Below, piece by piece: positions 48,884-51,749 of a DNA stretch of 51,749 bases. This DNA comes from Ramlibacter sp. (GTDB lineage Bacteria; Pseudomonadota; Gammaproteobacteria; Burkholderiales; Burkholderiaceae_C): positions 1 to 51,749 of the forward strand of contig JAQGMS010000104.1 of assembly GCA_028292245.1 (NCBI GenBank), given 5' to 3'. Made by a program: the position numbers and the translations under genes. Below the pieces are notes generated by a model, which saw nothing but the letters and a program-made list of their open reading frames with translations, was not told where the DNA came from and did not search any database. Within the stretch, counting starts at the first letter, position 1. Every line of letters starts with the position of its first letter.

Positions 48884-49397
48884 GCTGCCCGCCCAGGTAG
48901 GTGAAGGGGTTGATCGCCTCGCCCTTCCACCATTGCTTTTCCGGGCCGAGCCTGAAGATCGCGAAGTGCAGGTGCGGCGCGGCCGGGCTGGCGTTGCCGG
49001 TCGCGCCGACATAGCCGATCACGTCGCCGCGGCGCAATTGCTGGCCCTGTGTCAGGCCCGGCGCATAGCGGTCGAGGTGGGCGTAGTAGTAGCCCAGCTT
49101 TTCGTCGCGATCGAACTGGTAGATGGTGATGCCGCCGGGCTTGCTCAGGAACAGCTTGGCGACGCGGCCATCGTCCACGGCGCGCACCGGTGTGCCGAGC
49201 GGCGCCGGAATGTCGATGGCTTCATGGCCGCGCAGGTTGCCGCCTCGCTTCTCGGCAAAGCTGTCGCGCAACTGGCTTGCCGCCACGCCCTCCACGGGAA
49301 TCAACAAGGACGCCGGCTGGGCCAGTGCGCTGGCCGCGGCCAGCACCAGCCAGCCGAGGCGGGCCAATGCCTTCGCCCTCGACGCGCTTTCAGGCAC
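48864..49397 (-). CDS. M23-family metallopeptidase (peptidoglycan endopeptidase-like)
   Basis: This 177-residue exported protein has a signal peptide to about residue 27 (ASALAQ). Its LytM/M23 domain has intact zinc ligands and partners: HEAID (His58, Asp62), YYAHLD (His107) and PHLHF (His142, His144). It should cut peptidoglycan cross-links or act as a regulator. It starts with a GTG that overlaps the L,D-transpeptidase stop by 8 nt, so a cross-link maker and a likely cross-link cutter are co-translated. Confidence 0.9.
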   Translation of the reverse strand: MPESASRAKALARLGWLVLAAASALAQPASLLIPVEGVAASQLRDSFAEKRGGNLRGHEAIDIPAPLGTPVRAVDDGRVAKLFLSKPGGITIYQFDRDEKLGYYYAHLDRYAPGLTQGQQLRRGDVIGYVGATGNASPAAPHLHFAIFRLGPEKQWWKGEAINPFTYLGGQPSGAQK

Positions 49398-50466
49398 GGA
49401 CTTCCACCGCGAAGCCGGTCTTGACCACGCGCGCCAGGCGCGACACGTCCCAATTGGTGAGGTGGACGCAGCCGTTGGTCTCGGTCTTGCCCACCCGCGC
49501 TGGCTCGGGCGTGCCGTGAATGCCCCAATGCGGCTTGGACAAGCCCAGCCAGTACACGCCCACCGGATTGTTGGGGCCGGGCCTGATGTCCACCTTGGCC
49601 TGTGCCTTGTCGGCGTTCCTCAGCAGGTCCGGGTCGTAGGTGAACACCGGGTTCTTCGCCGCGTTCTTGATTTCCATGCGGCCGACCGGCAGCGGGTCGG
49701 ATGATCCGCCGATGCTGATCGGGAAGGCCGCGACCGGCATCTCGGCGGTGTCCAGCAGGTACAGCACCCGTTCGGATTTGTCGATCAGGATCGAGGCTGC
49801 CTTGGAAGGCGGCGTTTCCTTGCCCAGCGCCGGGACCACGATGCGGTCGCCCGGCTCGAACCGGCTGCCGCGATTGACGCTCTTGAGCCAGGCCGGGCTG
49901 CAATGGAATCGCTCGCCCAGCGCCTCCTCGATCGACTCGTAGTTGAGCGCCTTGAGCTGCGCGCGTTCCATCATGTCCCGGGGTGTCTTGGTGAACGGGC
50001 CGGCGGCGTCTTCCTTGGTGATGGTGTACTGCTCGAGGATAGCGTCGGCGAAGTCGCCGGTCAGCGTCTTCCAGGTGGCCGTGTCGATGCGGCCGGAAGA
50101 TTGAATTCCATTGGAAGTCTGGAACGCGGCCACCATCCGCCGCATGTTGGCGCCGAAGGAGCCGTCCATCTCGCCGGGCGAAAACCAGGCGCGGTCCAGC
50201 AGGATCTGCGCGCGCAGCACCGCTTCATTGCGCGCGCCTTGCGCCAACAGCGGCGTGCTGGTGGCGGCGTTGACCCGCGCCATCAAGTCGGCGCCCGTCG
50301 TCGAGGACTGGGCAACGGTCTTCTTCGAGCCTTTGCCGGCGACCTTCTTCGCGCCCTTCTTCGCCGACCTGTTCGCCGGCTTGTTCGCCGCGAACGCGGC
50401 CGGGGCGCCGAAGCCGGCGGCCAGCAGGATCAACAGCGCGCGCCGCGGATTGGAAAGGATGTGCAC
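49390..50466 (-). CDS. L,D-transpeptidase (YkuD) with peptidoglycan-binding domain
   Basis: This 358-residue exported protein has a signal peptide (about 1-27, ending AFAA), a Lys-rich stretch (30-50), a PG_binding_1-like domain (about 80-135; [19 protein letters not shown]), a LysM-like or linker segment, and a YkuD domain from about 225. The catalytic motif is HGTPEP...TNGCVHL with His317 and Cys333; the usual S-x-G-C-x-R has become T-N-G-C-V-H. It forms 3-3 cross-links or attaches proteins to peptidoglycan. The start is a GTG with TTGGAG upstream. Confidence 0.9.
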   Translation of the reverse strand: MHILSNPRRALLILLAAGFGAPAAFAANKPANRSAKKGAKKVAGKGSKKTVAQSSTTGADLMARVNAATSTPLLAQGARNEAVLRAQILLDRAWFSPGEMDGSFGANMRRMVAAFQTSNGIQSSGRIDTATWKTLTGDFADAILEQYTITKEDAAGPFTKTPRDMMERAQLKALNYESIEEALGERFHCSPAWLKSVNRGSRFEPGDRIVVPALGKETPPSKAASILIDKSERVLYLLDTAEMPVAAFPISIGGSSDPLPVGRMEIKNAAKNPVFTYDPDLLRNADKAQAKVDIRPGPNNPVGVYWLGLSKPHWGIHGTPEPARVGKTETNGCVHLTNWDVSRLARVVKTGFAVEVRA

Positions 50467-50573
50467 GGGAACTCCAAGGTAGCCTGGCTCGTCAGTGAAT
50501 TAGGACACCGCTGCGGACCCAGGCGTGTAGGGCAAAGTCCATTGTTGGCTTTGGCTGCGCCGATAATCTTGGC

Positions 50574-51332
50574 GTGACGCTCGACCTTTCCCGCATACGC
50601 GCACTCTGCTTCGACGTGGACGGCACGATCGCCGACACCGACGACCATGTCGTCGCGCAGATCGCCGCCGTCCTCGACAAGATTCCGCTGGTCAGCGGCC
50701 GGCGCGCCGAGCGGCTCGCGCGGCAAGCCGTCATGGGCGCGGAGACCCCGGTGCATGCGGCCTACGAGCTGCTCGACCGGTTCGGCCTGGACGCGCCGCT
50801 GTCACGCCTTCGCAGCCGCGTGCGCGAAGTGCGCCGGCGCGGCGCCGACCCGGCCAACACACGCAACATCGAGGCGGCGGACCAGGTGCCACATGAAATG
50901 GTGGCCGGCGTGCGAGAGATGCTGCTCAAGCTGGCCGAGCTCTATCCGATGAGCGTGATCTCCACCGGCATGGCGCCGCGTGTCGAGCGCTTCCTCGAGC
51001 AGTACGGCTTGCGCCCGCACTTCACGGCGGTAGTCGGCGCGCAGACGACGGTGCGCATGAAGCCGAGCGCCGAGCCGTTGATCTACGCCGCCAAGGCGAT
51101 GGGCGTCGAGCCCGAGGCCTGCCTGATGATCGGCGACACCACGACCGACATCCGCTGCGGCGTGGCCGCCGGCGCGCAGACTGTCGGCGTGCTGTGCGGC
51201 TTCGGCACCGAGGCGGAGCTGCTGCGAACCGGGGCCGACCTGATCCTGCGCACCACCTCCGACCTGCTCGCGGTGCTGCGCCCCGAGAAAGACGAGCTCG
51301 GCAAGACGGCCAGCCCGGAGCCGAAGGCCTGA
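50574..51332 (+). CDS. HAD-superfamily hydrolase (phosphoglycolate phosphatase-like)
   Basis: This 252-residue haloacid dehalogenase-fold phosphatase has all four motifs: DVDGTIADT with nucleophile Asp14 (motif I), SVISTGM (II), MKPSAEP with Lys (III) and MIGDTTTDIRCGVAAG (IV). The helical cap between motifs I and II marks subclass I. The GTG start has no strong Shine-Dalgarno. It is divergent from the L,D-transpeptidase gene. Phosphoglycolate or pyrophosphatase-type activity is possible; the substrate is not certain. Confidence 0.9.
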   Translation: MTLDLSRIRALCFDVDGTIADTDDHVVAQIAAVLDKIPLVSGRRAERLARQAVMGAETPVHAAYELLDRFGLDAPLSRLRSRVREVRRRGADPANTRNIEAADQVPHEMVAGVREMLLKLAELYPMSVISTGMAPRVERFLEQYGLRPHFTAVVGAQTTVRMKPSAEPLIYAAKAMGVEPEACLMIGDTTTDIRCGVAAGAQTVGVLCGFGTEAELLRTGADLILRTTSDLLAVLRPEKDELGKTASPEPKA

Positions 51333-51348
51333 CGCGGCGCGACGCCGA

Positions 51349-51749
51349 TTACTTGGCCGCGGGCGCCGCCCCCAGTGTCTTGGCGATCGCGCCCCATTGC
51401 GCGAACTCGGACGCTTGCACGGCCACCAGTTTGGCGGGGCTGCCGGTCATCGCTTCGTAGCCGAAGGTCTTGCTGAAGTTCTGGAAATCGGCGGAAGCGT
51501 GGATGCGAGCGACCTCGGCATTCAGGCGGTTGGCGATGTCGTCGGGCAGCTTGGGCGGGCCGTAGAGCGCATACCAGCCGGAAGTATTGAAGCCGGGATA
51601 CGTCTCGGCGATCGTCGGCACGTTCGGCGACAGGGGATGGCGCTTTTCGCCGGTGGTGGCGATCACCTTGACCTTGCCCGCCGCGATCAGGGGAATCGAC
51701 GCGCCAACCGAGTCGAAGAAGATGTCGATGTGGCCGCCCATCAGGTCGG
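51349..51749 (-). CDS. Bug/TctC-family receptor, 3' part (runs off the window)
   Basis: About 133 C-terminal residues of a Bug/TctC periplasmic receptor. Visible marks are GGHIDIFFDSVGASIPLIAAGKVKVIATTG, SPNVPTIAETYPGFNTSGWYALYGP and the usual helical C-terminus. The 5' end lies beyond base 51749. It is convergent with the HAD gene, 16 nt apart. This is the fourth Bug gene in the window. Confidence 0.92.
   Translation of the reverse strand, partial: DLMGGHIDIFFDSVGASIPLIAAGKVKVIATTGEKRHPLSPNVPTIAETYPGFNTSGWYALYGPPKLPDDIANRLNAEVARIHASADFQNFSKTFGYEAMTGSPAKLVAVQASEFAQWGAIAKTLGAAPAAK

Noticed and set aside
1..51749. tRNA, rRNA, CRISPR arrays, insertion sequences, integrases or prophage genes
   Set aside because: None could be seen on either strand; the defence-like island carries no adjacent recombinase or att-like repeat that I can identify.

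Overview
The window is a high-GC (roughly two-thirds G+C by eye) chromosomal segment from a betaproteobacterium, most likely a Burkholderiales/Comamonadaceae member (Variovorax-, Ramlibacter- or Polaromonas-like). The main reason is the gene style: four separate Bug/TctC-type periplasmic receptors without TctA/TctB partners, a PaoABC-type molybdenum hydroxylase, and several repeat families typical of such genomes. Taxonomy is inference. I saw no rRNA, tRNA, CRISPR array, transposase or integrase. No stretch longer than about 250 bases lacks a gene.

Layout. (1) 48-3236: upp, then a TPR protein coupled to a HupE/UreJ-like membrane protein carrying an EF-hand loop. (2) 3312-11784: a secreted beta-propeller-like protein, an exported MTA/SAH-nucleosidase-like lipoprotein, and an operon for a BMP/PnrA-type nucleoside ABC importer plus a CodA-type cytosine deaminase. 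That operon is preceded by a near-consensus sigma-54 promoter, which suggests nitrogen-controlled base and nucleoside scavenging. (3) 11753-17526: a lipoprotein divergent from a three-gene exported operon of trypsin-like protease, LysM-like/subtilisin-like protease and amidohydrolase lipoprotein. (4) 17602-21061: an AtuA-like/DUF4387/Bug catabolic operon with a divergent GntR regulator and a palindromic candidate operator. (5) 21180-25324: a soluble PAS histidine kinase, a MEDS-domain protein, DoxX, a lactonase and an RraA-like protein.

(6) 25379-30990: surface or secreted proteins, namely a BNR-propeller lipoprotein with duplicated carbohydrate-binding modules, an SGNH hydrolase, and an RTX/FG-GAP/DUF4214 protein. 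(7) 31111-35999: a defence-like island. It holds a MazG-like NTP pyrophosphohydrolase followed 3 nt later by a nuclease-DUF2075 helicase whose C-terminus is a LexA/UmuD-like S24 domain with an Ala-Gly cleavage-like site. Facing it is a clearly lower-GC AAA ATPase fused to a DUF4435 TOPRIM-like domain, consistent with a merged PARIS (AriA-AriB) or OLD-like effector. (8) 36155-38842: a racemase-like/Ldh2/Bug operon, then a DMT exporter. (9) 39834-43759: PaoA/B/C-type aldehyde oxidoreductase. (10) 44006-51749: a glycine-zipper protein with a strong terminator, a Bug/acyl-AMP ligase pair bracketed by an 18-bp direct repeat, a GST-YebC-FKBP run, an L,D-transpeptidase-M23 pair, a HAD phosphatase, and the 3' part of a fourth Bug gene.

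The strongest candidates for something under-described are the helicase-S24 fusion with its MazG partner, the exported protease/protease/amidohydrolase operon, and the sigma-54-driven salvage operon.
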